Program-made: the position numbers and the translations under genes
Notes under the pieces: generated by a model
Told to the model about the DNA's origin: nothing
Databases searched by the model: none
Seen by the model: only the letters and a program-made list of their open reading frames with translations
Shown: positions 1 to 13,000 of the stretch, in pieces
Layout: every line of letters starts with the position of its first letter
Numbering within the stretch: the stretch's first letter is position 1
NCBI RefSeq assembly: GCF_037975245.1
Contig: NC_092571.1
Coordinates: forward strand, 18,682,917 to 18,746,916
Length of the DNA: 64,000 bases
Reading direction: 5' to 3'
DNA from: Apostichopus japonicus
Lineage: Eukaryota > Echinodermata > Holothuroidea > Aspidochirotida > Stichopodidae

Positions 1-722
1 TATTACGTCCATGTACTACATTATTTGTATTACATCTGTGTATTACATCTGTGTATTACGTCCATGTACTACATTATTTGTATTACATCTGTGTATTACA
101 TCTGTGTATTACGTCCATGTACTACATTATTTGTATTACATCTGTGTATTACATCTGTGTATTACGTCCATGTACTACATTATTTGTATTACATCTGTGT
201 ATTACATCTGTGTATTACGTCCATGTACTACATTATTTGTATTACATCTGTGTATTACATCTGTGTATTACATCCATGTACTACATTATTTGTATTACAT
301 CTGTGTATTACATCTGTGTATTACGTCCATGTACTACATTATTTGTATTACATCTGTGTATTACATCTGTGTATTACGTCCATGTACTACATTATTTGTA
401 TTACATCTGTGTATTACATCTTTGTATTACGTCCATGTACTACATTATTTGTATTACATCTGTGTATTACGTCCATGTACTACATTATTTGTATTACATC
501 TGTGTATTACATCTGTGTATTATGTCCATGTACTACATTATTTGTATTACATCTGTGTATTACGTCCATGTACTACATTATTTGTATTACATCTGTGTAT
601 TACATCTGTGTATTACGTCCATGTACTACATTATTTGTATTACATCTGTGTATTACATCTGTGTATTACATCAATGTACTACATTATTTGTATTACATCT
701 GTGTATTACATCTGTGTATTAC
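1..722. repeat. 53-bp minisatellite in HELLS intron
   Basis: About 14 units of 53 bp, some 12 bp shorter, built from smaller 12-bp pieces of TGTATTACATC type. The unit length is not a multiple of three, yet all three plus frames stay open across the array, giving three artefactual ORFs. It lies in the HELLS intron after exon 16; the window starts inside the array. Confidence 0.95.
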
Positions 723-1059
723 CTGCTCTTGCCTGTCTTGGTAAGACATACTTCCATCAAGACGACAGAATTTGTGCTTCCTGAGAACACAGTAGTCATG
801 AAGAATATCCAACAATGATGTCATCTGAGAAAATATCAGAACCTGGACAAAAAGATGAAGATATCATATAATGAGAAGCTTGAGATGCTATGAATAAAGA
901 AAACAGGAGACACTAGTTCAATGTGGATTCTCATAAAAAACATTCAAATACATTTTATGTCAACTAACTTCAATGATATTGCCATGGAAACACTATATAT
1001 GGCCCAGGTATCCCCACCAGTTACTTTTGCCTAACCAGCACAACAAAGTTTTTACTCAC

Positions 1060-4000
1060 TTTATGATTATTTTTCTTGAGAGCTGGCAGGAGTCTTTCCA
1101 GGACCATTAACTTGCCACTGCTGGTTATCAATTCTTCATCTATTCTGTATTGTTGAGTCACTGGATCCAGAGGATATGACAGTAAGTATGGATGGTTGCA
1201 GCATTTACGGAGTTGCATAACAATGTTCAAAAGACGGATGTTGGTTTCCCTGCTTTGCAATTTGCTTTTACTTGGTGTGGCAGTACTGGAAATATTGGTG
1301 AAAAAAAAACGGGAATAAAATATCTGAACATACCCACTTATATCATACAACTAGGTTTGAACAATATTTAAGTCAATAAGTTGACACAAGTCGATAAGTT
1401 GATCAGCTGATCTTGATCAGTTGATCATGTAAATCTGTTGATTTAAGATCAATAAATTGATTTGAGTCAATAAGTTTCTGCAAGAAATGTCCTTCATGGA
1501 ATACCCACAATCTGTGGGATAACTTGGCAGTAAACTTGATTGGATAAAGAGCACTGGAGGTTGCCAGACTTGAGTAGGATTTCAGAAAAGTTGTACAACT
1601 TTTGCATTTTAGTGAATGTATATATCGAAATAAAGAATTATCAATATCTTGTTTGGTAAAATATATCAGTAGATTTGGCAACCTTACCAGATTCACAAAA
1701 ACATAGCTTTCTAATTACAACAGCAAGACAGGGAGAGTGGTGAGGTTACGTGTTAACAATTTAGCTTATTATGTTGCGGGTTGAGTTAGGAGCCATCCAT
1801 GGATCTTTCCTTTCAGTATATAATCTTACACAAATTTACCATAAAATTGGAAATGTCTCGATTTGATCAATTATGACTATTAATAAGGAGGATGTAATTC
1901 TGAAACATTGCCACTATCAAGTACATTTGCTTGTCTCCATAGTAATTCTCCTAACCTTTTCAGAGCTTTAGAAGTAAATGTCTCAGCCCAAGCAATAACA
2001 TCTTCTTCTGTTTCTTTGTCAGTATCTATAAGATACTTGCTGTAGTCTATGTTAGCTCTGCTCTGTCTCTTTGGTCTTCCAGATGGTGTCAACTCAACAG
2101 CAGTTTCTTTCACCTTCTCTTCCTTCTGTAAATATTCAAGAAGTTTCAACAACAAAGTTGACAGATTAATCATGCTGTGATGAAGCAATTTAATTTGTGA
2201 CAATTGTTTTAAGTAGCTCATCTTAATTTACCTCTTTCAGTAAATAGTATCTTGTAAAGTAAATAGTGGCTTGACCTCACACAACATCAAGAGTAAATAG
2301 TGGCTTCACCTCACATAACATCAAGTAATACTAGCTGCAATGTAACAAAACATTTTACTTTATACCTGCTCATCTAATCATTCATGTTAATATAGGTTCA
2401 AACATCAAAGGTTATAGCTACTGCTGTCATAACAAAGATTAATCATAGGTCATTGGTTTGCTGCAATAGCTTCAAACATCATCATATTTCATCCCCACCA
2501 TTGCAGCAGGTTGACATAATCTTAGCTAATATTTCATGTTAAGTAAACAAACAGGTAATTCACTCAATGTCCAGCATTATTTCACTTTATTTGCAACAAT
2601 GCGAAGATTGATTCAAACTAAAGCTTTATACATGGAGCTAAAGATGTGTTGTACTACGTAGCTGATGATGTAATGTTCCAGTGGTTATCTTTATTCATAT
2701 CGATTACTCAGATCAATCATAATTCTCTTTTACTGATGATTTCTAGAATTGTCATTCTTACTTGATCAAGTTTCTGTAATATGGTTTTGTTGACAGTATT
2801 CCTGTAATATTCCTCTTGCAAGGCAGAGAGGGGAGCATGCACTAAGATCTCCTTCTTCTTTGGGATGGAGAGATCAACATCAGTCTTCAACCTCCTCAAC
2901 AGGAAGGGAGACAAAATCTATGAAAAGGAGGAAAGGAGATCTGCTGATACCTGAGAATTGTTACAGAATGAAAAGTATCAGAGACAGCTATTGCTCCCAT
3001 TTATGCTTAAGACAGACTTTCCTCTTTACCTGATGCAGCATTGACAGAACATTTTTCTCTCTTTCTTCTTTCAAAATTTCTTCATCTCCGCCTTCCTTTG
3101 AAAGACATGTGAAGTCAAACCAAGATTCAAACCTGCGATGATAAAAATACAGTACAAAACAACAAAGAATAATTACAGTAAACAGTAACAACAAAAGTCA
3201 AACTTTGGATGCTGCATAACCTTGTGTTTAATTTCATTCTTATGTTTTCTCACAATGACAAATTTCAAATCAGGGCAACAAGAAACTTACAGATTAAAAT
3301 TCATCCAATGCTAATGTTCATTTGAATCTTATTCATATTGACAGGAACAGACTTCACAGTCATTTTGGTTTTACTTCAAGGAAATAAGAAATAAATAATG
3401 AAGGTTCATGTCAGCTGTCATTAAGTGTTCAATGTTGTGTCATGTGAGGAAGTATGTTGAACATATAAATGAATGTTTTATTTCACTAATTTTTCCACCT
3501 TTTACTTTCTTTTTACTACCACAGAAGCAAGAATGATTCGTCTTGACAATTAATTGTGTCCTCTGAAAACTGTCACTAAGAAGGTACATATAGCTCATAC
3601 CATACACATTATATCAGTGGAAAACTTCACTAAAGTAGAGCTTGCCAATTTATGTGAAAGGTTACTCTTGGTGACAGAGATAAAACAAAGAAGGAAGACA
3701 TACGTTTTGAGATCATCAAAGACTTCTGGCAAGAGAAAGTTAAGCATGGACCATAGCTCAGACAAATTGTTCTGTAGGGGTGTACCAGTTAGCAGCAGCC
3801 GATTAGCTGTCTTGTACATCTTGAGCTCTCTGCAGATGAACAAAATGTCAAACCAAAGGTAAAAAACAAACCAAAGAGCCCAATGTGAATTAAGCAATAA
3901 TACAGTAATAACATATATGTAGATTCACTGTAACAGAGAAGTTACACTCACTCATCAATTGGATGAAAAGGGTTTTCCTCATTTACATGTAACATAACAT

Positions 4001-7000
4001 TAAATGATCTAGTAGTGACTGGACATGAGGATGTTTGTGATCCGATGACCAAATATAGGTGTCTATCAATTTGACTTACATGAGGATGTTCGTGATCCGA
4101 TGACCAAATTAAGTCTCTATCAATTTGACTTACATCAGGACATTTTGATCCAGTGACAAACATAGGTATCTATCAATTAGAAGTACATCAGGATTTTTGT
4201 GATCCGATCACCAAATATAGGTGTCTATCAATTTGACTTACATCAGGTCGTTTTGATCTAGTGACCAAATATAGGTGTCTATCAAGTTGACTTACATGAG
4301 GATATTTGTGATCCAATGATAAGATGTTCGTTTCTACCGGGGTAATTATACGAGGACTTAGTGAGCCAGTGACTTGTATTATTATTCACCACAACAGGAT
4401 TTAACTAAAATGTTCCCATTTTGACATCTCCATCCATCCTGGCCTCTTTTCATTAGATACTTGGAAAACTCATAAGTTTGTGTGATATCAATGATATGTG
4501 TCATGCTGATGATACACAGCTCTATATGACCTTTGATCCAAATGATCTAGAACAAGATGGAAGTATGTATTCATGGGGTTAGATTGTGTATGTGCAACAC
4601 TTTTCTTTAGTTAAATGATAAGACAGAAGTAATTGTTTTCAGCCGGTCTAGGGTCAGATGTGAACTTAAGAATCTTTCACTTCGGATCAAGTGTGTCAAC
4701 TTCAAACATATCTTGATTATTTTTTTTTTTTTTTTAAGTCTGCAACTGAACACCTTATTCACTTCAAAAGATCCAGAACAGGAATGCTCGAATTGTTCAA
4801 GGTCGAATAAATATACTGCCATTACTTCAATACTGAAAGAGCTGCATTGATTATCTATAAATCTACGCATCAACAATCAGGGATCTCAGCTTTCACCATG
4901 TCATCATCCTCGTCATGTTACTTTAAACATTAGTAAATGCACACGTTTTTATTTCTAAGTATTTAACTCAAAACACCTTGACTTGACACAGAATGGATGT
5001 TTTCATTACATTTCTACAGGTTTTGTTTGTGAGAAGTAAATTCAAGATGCAACAGTTAGTAAAATAATGTTGTGCTTTCTCAGCAGTTTCCTCCTATTTT
5101 AATTAAAGTGTTTTTTGTTTGATACTACTGTGCATGCCTTTATGAACTTACTGAATAAGTCTACAGTTCAGGTTCTTTATCCTATGTCCTTCATCTACCA
5201 CAACATATTTCCAGAGGTAGTGTTCCAGGAATTTGCGATCCCTCATCACAATCTCATAGGATGTAATCACCACTGGTTGTACCTGGTACTTTCCTAGATG
5301 TTTCCTGATCTTACCCCTCAGCTTAGCTCTTTCATCAATTGCACCGTGGTATAGTACTGTTGGAACCTACAAAGAAAGAACCTTTTCAATGAAATAACAT
5401 TTTCTTTGGTTTTACAAACAGATGTTCTACTCATTTCAGCTTTATCATGTGACTACTTACAATGTTTCAAGAATTGGTGATTTCGAAGTTTACCTTTCCC
5501 ACTGCAAGCATCTACAAGTGAGCAGGGAGTAAGCAAGTGAGGAAGGCAATTCAAGACTATTATCAATTCAGTAAACTATGTACAGTTTTTTGTTCCTTTA
5601 ATAACTAATTTACGTCAATTATCTTGATTGATGAAGTCATCCACTCTGATGTTGCCAGATACATTTAAATAAAATTGTAAAAAGTAGTATCTTAGCAACA
5701 ATACATGCCGTGGATACACAGAGACTCCCTCTTAGCAACAATACATGCCTTGGATACAGAGAGACTCCCTCTTAGCAAAAATACATGCCTTGGTTACAGA
5801 GACTCACTCTTAGCAACAATACATGCCTTGGTTACAGAGACTCACTCTTAGCAACAATACATGCCTTGGATACAGAGAGACTCCCTCTTAGCAACAATAC
5901 ATGCCTTGGATACAGAGAGACTACCTCTTCTGTCACCAGACAATCCCTACATTTACTTCTTTAAGTACTTACGTCTGGTGAGAAACGTGTGAATTCTGAC
6001 ATCCAGTTTGGTAGGGTGGACAAGGGAGCACAAACTAGAAATGGACCAGGCACACCCATTTCTATGATGTGTGAAAAGAGTGCGATGACCTGAATGGTTT
6101 TTCCAAGGCCCATCTCATCTGCTAAGATTCCATTCACACCATTTTCATACAGCACCTAAAACACATACAAGAAATGTGAATTTCAAGAAATTCCAAGAAA
6201 AGGATTAACATGTAATTAAAAATAATTACAGCAATTTGAATTAAATCATAACTTTGTTATCCAAAATTTAATAACCTGGCACTTTTAGGCATTTGGAGTA
6301 CAGTTTTAGAACGATAAATACCATTGTTGTCCTCTACCATCAGAGAGAGCTTTATAGTTGTGAAAAATTAGAAAGCAATCTCTGTTTTTGATTTTTTGTC
6401 ACCCTACAGAATTTTACAAATGTAAATGTAGATTGTCTTTGAGATAGTTGATTCATCATGATTATTCACAATGATCTCTCTGCAAAAGAGATATGCTAAC
6501 TATTGGCAAAGACAAAGGAAACACAATATCAGCATATGACCAAGGAAAGAGATGATAGCTGTTGTTATTAAACTATCAGTGATACCTGACTCAAGGTAGT
6601 TGGATAGAGGAGCCTATTAAATTGAAAAGATCGATAATAAGTGCATGATTTAAATACACAATTCCAACTATTCAAGAAACTAATCGCACTTCAGTAAGTC
6701 AGGATAACAGACTGACAAAGATTACAACCACGGAGGTGATGATCTTACTTTCAGCCACTCAAATCCGTCTAGTTGGTAAGGTCTTAGCACACCTCCAGAG
6801 AAAGACATTGGCTGCTTATCAGAGACTCGTTGGCCATCAATGATGCGACTAAAACTATCCTCTTTCATTGCCTTTTGGGATGAATCAACGTCCTTGAAGC
6901 AAGAGAAAGATGTCAATAAAATTAAACATGATTGTGCAAAGGAAGAGATTGATCAAAGAAAGGTTGAATTTCTTACTACAGCACCTGAAAAGAAAGAACA

Positions 7001-10000
7001 ATTGCAAAATCTGCCTAAACACAGTTTAGTGTATTCAATTTTCTGTGTAGTTAAAATATCTAAAAGCTAAGTTTTATTAACAAAACATTGATCTTACAGT
7101 GACACACTGATATAAGGTCATTTTTATGTCAGACACTAGGCTTGCTTTAACAGTTAACATGGAACATTTCATAGAATAGTACAGAAAAAATACCCAGCCA
7201 GTTATGTTTGACAACTTCTGCTACATAATCTATGTTATGTTATGAAGAGTATATACTGTTGCCACATGGTATAACCTTTCACACAAGGATGTGAATAGGG
7301 TATGCACATTACTTACTGCACACCAAAAACATAAGTGAATATACATGAACCAATGACAACAGTCAAAGTGCTCTAATGTTTATAAAATTATTAGAATAAC
7401 CTGTTACTAAAATGTCACCCAACACCCGACTCACAAGGTTATTTTCATTAAGGTAAATTTAAGTACAATTCTAAAGACTATGGACTGGCATAGTCATGAA
7501 CAGCCCCCTGTCCCCACCCCAATGAACAGACCATCCTTGACAAGGACGAAAGCCCTTTAGCCCTCCCACCCCCACCCCACTTGTCACAAACCTACAGAAT
7601 CTCTCTCACCTTACTATCTTCAACTTTACTTTTTCCGTCAGTTGAAAGGGCTGCGACAGGACTGTTGGGTTTTAATTTCTTTGCATTCAGAGCCTAGAAA
7701 ATAAAACCATGATGAAAACATGCATAAGGTGCTCACTGATTATATGAAAGAAATATAGAAAACTTGTTGTAAAGACAATACTTGTATGAAATTGTTGCTA
7801 CCTCTGTCTTTTTTGTGCTGTGTATCCTAAATGTGTAGTAAGGTATCTCCATCAAATCAAGAAAGTTCAAAGTTAGATTCAAGTAGATGTATTCTGAAAC
7901 AACAATTACTGGTGTAATTCTGAAGGTGTTTTAAAAAATATACGTGTTACTTTGAAGGTTATACCTCTTTATCCAAGTAATCTCCTATAGAGTAACTATA
8001 TTTGTTACTTTGGACATAATACCTCTTTATCCAAGTAATCTCCTATAGAGTAACTATATTTGTTTCTTTTGACATAATACCTCTTTATCCAAGTAATCTC
8101 CTATAGAGTAACTATATTTGTTTCTTTTGACATAATACCTCTTTATCCAAGTAATCTCCTATAGAGTAACTATATTTGTTTCTTTGGACATAATACCTCG
8201 TTATCCAAGTAATCTCCTATAGAGTAACTATATTTGTTACTTTGGACATAATACCTCGTTATCCAAGTAATCTCCTATAGAGTAACTATATTTGTTACTT
8301 TGGACATAATATCTCTTTATCCAAGTAATCTCCTATAGAGTAACTATATTTGTTACTTTGGACATAATACCTCGTTATCCAAGTAATCTCCTATAGAGTA
8401 ACTATATTTGTTCCTTTGGACATAATACCTCTTTATCCAAGTAATCTCCTATAGAGTAACTATATTTGTTACTTTGGACATAATACCTCTTTATCCAAGT
8501 AATCTCCTATAGAGTAACTATATTTGTTTCTTTGGACATAACACCTCTTTATCCAAGTAATCTCCTATAGAGTAACTATATTTGTTACTTTGGACATAAC
8601 ACCTCTTTATCCAAGTAATCTCCTATAGAGTAACTATATTTGTTTCTTTGGACATAATACCTCTTTATCCAAGTAATCTCCTATAGAGTAACTATATTTG
8701 TTACTTTGGACATAACACCTCTTTATCCAAGTAATCTCCTATAGAGGAGCTATATTTGTTTCTTTGGACATAATACCTCTTTATCCAAGTAATCTCCTAT
8801 AGAGTAACTATATTTGTTTCTTTGGACATAATACCTCTTTATCCAAGTAATCTCCTATAGAGTAACTCTCTGTCACCCTCTTCCTCTTTTGAGTCTTGGT
8901 CCCCTTTGTTATCTCTTTTTGAACTGAAATGAAAAAGGAAAATTCCAAATTGTAAGAAATTAAAAAGTTAATCAGAATGTAAACTTGTATTATTGTTACT
9001 TGTCATGTAAAACGCTACTTAATTGTCTATCTACATTAAGTTTCCAAAAGCAAGTCCACTTAATAACTGTGAAAAAAAAGTGTTACCATCAATTTGTAGA
9101 GCACTTATATACTCATGTTTTAGTTTCTATCGTGGTTCTATTAGTGCAGACCTTCCAGTTATTTCAATGCCAAATAGAACAGCAAGTGATCCAGCTTACC
9201 AGACTCAAACAAGTTTCAGCAAGATTACATAAGAAATATAATGAAAACAATTGTTTCAATCTTTAGTAGTAAGTTACCCAAAGAGTCTCAGAAATTAACA
9301 CCATTACAGAAATCACCATAATGTCTAAATTTTAGGGGTAACTGCAAACCAAGTTTGTCACATCACTCGAGTCACCTCAAATTATTGAGGGCTGAACATG
9401 TGCAATGTACTGGGAATGTGACATCCATGTACAAATAAATTCATTTACAAGGATATACACTCTCATAGAAACATACTAAAATGCTCATACTAAAATAATG
9501 AAGCACGTCCCTGCCTTAGACAAGTATCCACACAAGCTGATAAACAAGATTAGTTCAATGTTTTGTTGGTGTGCTGGTTACTACCCACACATAAAGGCCC
9601 CTCCCCACCCCACAAAGCCTCCACACACCTGCTTGTGGTGATGTTTTCCTTTTTGTTCTCAAGCTGCGCCTTTCTCCCTGTGAGCTTGCTGTTGTTGTCT
9701 GATCATCAGAACTTTGGTCTAATGAGAGAAAGCAAAAAAACGTAGTAAGTCAGATGATGTAATACACGTACACTGCATACTACTCATAATGGGATACTCC
9801 CCCTCACCATCCCCCCTCACCATCCCCATAATACTCAAAGTGGAGTACCCTCCCTCACATGAGACATTTGCAGATCTACCTTACCTTCAGTACCATTCAA
9901 ATTGGGAACCTTACTCAGATATAGTTGTAGGTCTACCTCAGTAACAGTAATACTCAAAGTGGAGTACCCTCCCTCATATGATACATTTGCAGATCTACCT

Positions 10001-13000
10001 TACCTCCAGTACCATTTAAATTGGGAACCTTACTCAGAGATAGTTGTAGGTCTTCCTCAATAACAGTAATACTCAAAGTGGAGTACCCTCCCTCATATGA
10101 GACATTTGCAGATCTACCTTACCTCCAGTACCATTTAAATTGGGAACCTTACTCAGAGATAGTTGTAGGTCTACCTCAATAACAGTAATACTCAAAGTGG
10201 AGTACCCTCCCTCATATGATACATTTGCAGATCTACCTTACCTCCAGTACCATTTAAATTGGGAACCTTACTCAGAGATAGTTGTAGGTCTACCTCAATA
10301 ACAGTAATACTCAAAGTGGAGTACCCTCCCTCATATGATACATTTGCAGAACAAACTCACCACAGGTACTATACAAAATAGGGTACCCTGCATCAGAAGA
10401 GAATAACAGTACTACTCACAATGGAGTACCGCCCCAGCCCCTCCCTCACATGATATAGTTATAGATCAGCTGTACACTGATACTGTTAAACAGGGAGTTT
10501 GGAAAGGACAGAGAGTGTGTGTCCCATGACATAGACAGGGTGACAATGAAAAACTGATTTAACATATCTTTTTTAATGAAACTTCATAGGTTACCCCTCA
10601 AATATATAATTGCCCCACAAAATTACCATATAAAGTGACTGCAGACAATCTTACCTTGGCTTGATTGGCTAGTTGCTTGCTCTTGACCTTTACTCTTCTC
10701 ATCTGAATCCTGTGGGTAGTAAAGTAACATTTGCCCAATATCAGAGATTACAAATATCACAATGCGGAACAAAATAACCCAAGGACTATCTTGCTTGATT
10801 CTATTGGGGAGGGGACAAATTAAAATATCTTCATGTTTTGTTAAGCAGGTCCTATGCAAGTAAAAAAGAATGTTTTGTAAAGTAAATATAGAGCTAATCC
10901 AATTCTTCTTTGAAGTGCTGATTGCCCTTCACTAGTTTAATTATATTATGGCACCTTCCATAAAGAGTTGATATCAATCAGCGTGAGTGTTCTCAAGAAA
11001 CAAGAAAATGCTGAAAGAAAAGCAAAGGTACATCTTTTTAGATTTTCCTCAAAAGCTCAGGTTTTAGTGGCTTTGATTTTGAAGTGCTAGAATTGAACTA
11101 CCATGGTTTGAATATTCAGGAAGTCAGCAAATTTAAACCCCTTCAGGCCATTGGATAGAGACACTAGAATTCCACTCACAAAAACTTTGACAATTTAGTG
11201 CAAGAAATCTTGAAGGCCATGGTACGGCAACATTTTAAGGTTCCCTGAATGACCAACTTGTTAGCTATTCAATAAGGATACCTCTTACCTAATGAGAACT
11301 CCTAGAATGCCATATAAACCACAATCATTTGACAATTTAGTGGTATGTCAATGGGGTTTTTCTATGAAGTATCCTATCATATACACTCAAAGGTAATGGG
11401 GTATTTCCATGAAGTATCCTATCATATACACTCTATAAGGTAATGGGGTATTTCTATAAAGTATCATATCATATACAGTTTATAAGGTAATGGGTTATTT
11501 CAATGAAGTATCCTATCATATACACTCTAAGGTAATGGGGTATTTCTATGAAGTATCCAACCTATACACTATATAAGGTAATGGGTTATTTCCATGAAGT
11601 ATCATATCATATACACTCTAAGGTAATGGGGTTTTTCTATGAAGTATCCTATCATATACACTCTAAGGTAATGGGGTATTTCCATGAAGTATCCTATCAC
11701 ATACACTCAAAGGTAATGGGTTATTTCAATGGAGTATCCTATCATATACACTCTAAGGTAATGGGGTATTTCTATGAAGTATCCTATCAAATACACTTTA
11801 TAAGGTAATGGGGTATTTCTATGAAGTATCCTATCATATACACTCTAAGGTATTGGATTATTTCTATGAAGTATCCAACCTATACACTCTATAAGGTAAT
11901 GGGGTTTTCTATGAAGAATCCTACCTATACACTCTATAAGGTAATGTGGTATTTCTATGAAGTATCCTATCATATACACTCTAAGGTAATGGGGTTTTTC
12001 TATGAAGTATCCTATCCTATCATATACCCTCAAACGTAATGGGTTATTTCAATGACGTATCCTATCATATACCTCTAAGGTAATGGGATATTTCTATGAA
12101 GTATCAAAGTCATGCACACTCCATCAAAACACAAACAGCTGGTAGTTATTGATTACATCAATTAAATTAAGCACATGTTGATTACAGCTTAAAGAATAAA
12201 CCAGTCGTATCAGTGATACAACAAATAAAAAATATTCCTATTTTCATTTATTTGTTTCTTGGGATATGTGACATGGCAGACACAATCAGTTCCTTTAACA
12301 AGTTATTCATTATTTTTTCACTAACCTTTGACTTGTTGACCCTGTCTTGTTTTTTCTCCTCTTGTTGTTTCTGCTGTTCCATCTTCAGCAGGAGGAAGTT
12401 GGCATATATGCTGCTTTTTTGCAGAAGATGTTGTAACCGCTTGTATCTCTGCTCCATTAATTCTTTCTCAAAGCTTTCTTTCGACTGAAACAAAGTATAT
12501 TTAATGTGGTTAAAACATCTTCAAGCAATACCTGCATGAATTAAGACTTGGTGGAAATCATGCACAACCAAGGATAGGACCACACACTGTCAACAATCAA
12601 CACCACAACAATCTTAAGAAATATACTTAGTGAACAGTAAAGCATACATGGCAAACAATAGAACTATATTTAAAAACAACAGAAAACATAAACTTACAAC
12701 AACAGAACCAGATATATATAGTCAACAAGAGCCATAAATGGCAAACAATAGCACCATAGATAATATACTAAACAACAGCATCAAAACATAGTCAACAACA
12801 GAATCAAACATAGTCAACAATAGATCCTCACATAGTCAATGACAGAACCATCAAATAGTCAACAACAGAACTACACAGTCAACGACAGAAACACAAATAG
12901 TCAACAACTGAAACCACACATAGTTTAAAATTATTAATTATCAACAATGGAACAATAAATAGTCAAGATCTGTGTCTATATGATAAATTCTTACCTCAGC

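Noticed and set aside
7941-8868. Regularly spaced repeats resembling a CRISPR array
   Set aside because: Units are contiguous with no unique spacers, and the DNA is eukaryotic; same for the 104-, 119- and 42-bp arrays.
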